From positions 1 to 41,992 of the forward strand of contig CAKXXW010000014.1 in NCBI GenBank assembly GCA_934378145.1: DNA of 41,992 nucleotides. The letters are read 5' to 3'. This document shows positions 41,428 through 41,992 of the stretch, in pieces. The number at the start of each line of letters is the position of its first letter. The stretch's first letter is position 1. The notes beneath the pieces are model-generated. The model saw only the letters and a list, made by a program, of their open reading frames with translations. It searched no databases and was not told the DNA's origin. The DNA comes from an uncultured Eubacteriales bacterium (GTDB lineage Bacteria; Bacillota; Clostridia; Oscillospirales; CAG-272). Both the position numbers and the translations under genes were made by a program.

Positions 41428-41992
41428 TCTATCAGGAGCCGCTCAAGATAGGCGTCGGAGGCGAGCTGATCGCGGCTGTAAAGGATAAGCACCCGATCGC
41501 ATATGCCGGCGATCTCCGTTATGTCGCCCCTGAAATACCTCGGGTCGACGACCTCAAGGTCAAAATGCCGCGCGAGGAAGGGGATCAGCGAGTTCGCGTA
41601 GCTGTCCTTCACGATGAGAAGGCGCTGCCTGCCGTCCCCGACGCCTTCGATCCTAAGATGTCCGTAGTTGCCGCCGAGAAAGACGGTGTAGCTGTCCTTT
41701 TTATCCTTCGCGCCCGCGTCGTAAAAGCCGCCCGTGAGCGGGAGCCGTTCGCCGCTCTGCATATCGGTCACGGTGAAGCCTTCGTCGCCGGCGTAGCGGA
41801 AAAGTTCCACCGTGTCGGAGGCAAAGTCATACAGCCCCGACCTTGACGCAAGGGTACCGCGGAAATCCTCGCAGAAGACCTCGGGCGTGAAGTCCTCCTT
41901 CACGTAAGGCTCGGCTCCGAGGAGCGGCGCGAGCCTGCGGTACGCCGAAAAAGCCCCCGCCGTCGTCCAGTGGTGGTCGGTGCGGTAGAAGC
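41358..41992 (-). CDS. DHHW-family protein, C-terminal part (5' end outside the window)
   Basis: The frame is open to the right edge, where it reads FYRTDHHWTTAGAFSAYRRL; the DHHW motif names this AlgX/SGNH-like family, often linked to exopolysaccharide or cell-surface acetylation. The C-terminal catalytic-type block is LLIVKDSYANSLIPFLARHF followed by VVDPRYF, the Asp-Ser region of the family. The internal ATG-like starts near 41900 are not real: GTG there lies inside the conserved frame. The last 20 or so residues (SATSSSIITAKPATIPMVAK) run antisense into the ZIP gene and look like read-through past the normal family end. Confidence 0.85.
   Translation of the reverse strand, partial: FYRTDHHWTTAGAFSAYRRLAPLLGAEPYVKEDFTPEVFCEDFRGTLASRSGLYDFASDTVELFRYAGDEGFTVTDMQSGERLPLTGGFYDAGAKDKKDSYTVFLGGNYGHLRIEGVGDGRQRLLIVKDSYANSLIPFLARHFDLEVVDPRYFRGDITEIAGICDRVLILYSRDQLASDAYLERLLIDQPSATSSSIITAKPATIPMVAK

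Overview
The window looks like a GC-rich genome from the class Clostridia (Bacillota), probably a gut-type anaerobe. This rests on a single-polypeptide pyruvate:ferredoxin oxidoreductase, a LytTR regulator, lipobox lipoproteins, a potABCD operon, the anaerobic glycerol-3-phosphate dehydrogenase-type FAD gene triad and a DHHW-family protein. Family-level placement cannot be made from sequence alone. Starts are ATG, TTG and GTG with clear Shine-Dalgarno sites, and several sigma-70-type promoters have exactly 17-bp spacers.

Layout: 1-2811 holds a hybrid histidine kinase broken by one in-frame TAA, plus an Hpt protein. Next come the remains of an XRE regulator (2998-3223), then repeats. 4063-8094 is a MarR-controlled operon for a heterodimeric ABC exporter. 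8561-11654 (minus) is a three-gene FAD oxidoreductase/DUF1667 operon, followed by a lone membrane protein (11716-12402, minus). 12570-16327 is a co-directional run: galactokinase-like protein, small membrane protein, WalJ-like hydrolase, RlmH, and a lipoprotein polysaccharide deacetylase. After 1.5 kb of repeats come holA and mnmE (17893-20326). 20335-25615 carries a small exported membrane protein (minus), a LytTR regulator with a degenerate receiver, and a 1353-residue alanine-rich lipoprotein made of roughly 80-residue tryptophan-marked repeats. 25752-29108 (minus) encodes a glycerophosphodiesterase-like protein and a large FAD oxidoreductase. 29353-32931 is nifJ. tRNA-Lys(TTT) lies at 33699-33774 (minus). 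33997-39422 (minus) is potABCD followed by a LiaF-like protein and a flavodoxin. 40624-41427 is a ZIP transporter, overlapping tail-to-tail with a partial DHHW protein that runs off the right edge.

The most unusual content is intergenic. Eight copies of a 142-148 bp element occur at 3342, 8214, 16560, 17500, 26679, 33103, 39773 and 40121. Each is bounded by CTTGTCTCG/CGAGACAAG inverted ends and contains three internal hairpins, so each can fold as a cloverleaf. The outer parts are shared, but the central hairpin comes in two unrelated versions (A and B, four copies each). The copies sit in larger mosaics of other palindromic modules: a CTTTCTT/AAGAAAG hairpin with covarying arms, degenerate 9-bp tandem units, a GTAGGGG palindrome and a 180-bp module with a swappable hairpin. 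These modules are joined at recurring junctions. No transposase is visible in the window. A second candidate system is the LytTR regulator, its likely target promoter and the giant lipoprotein.
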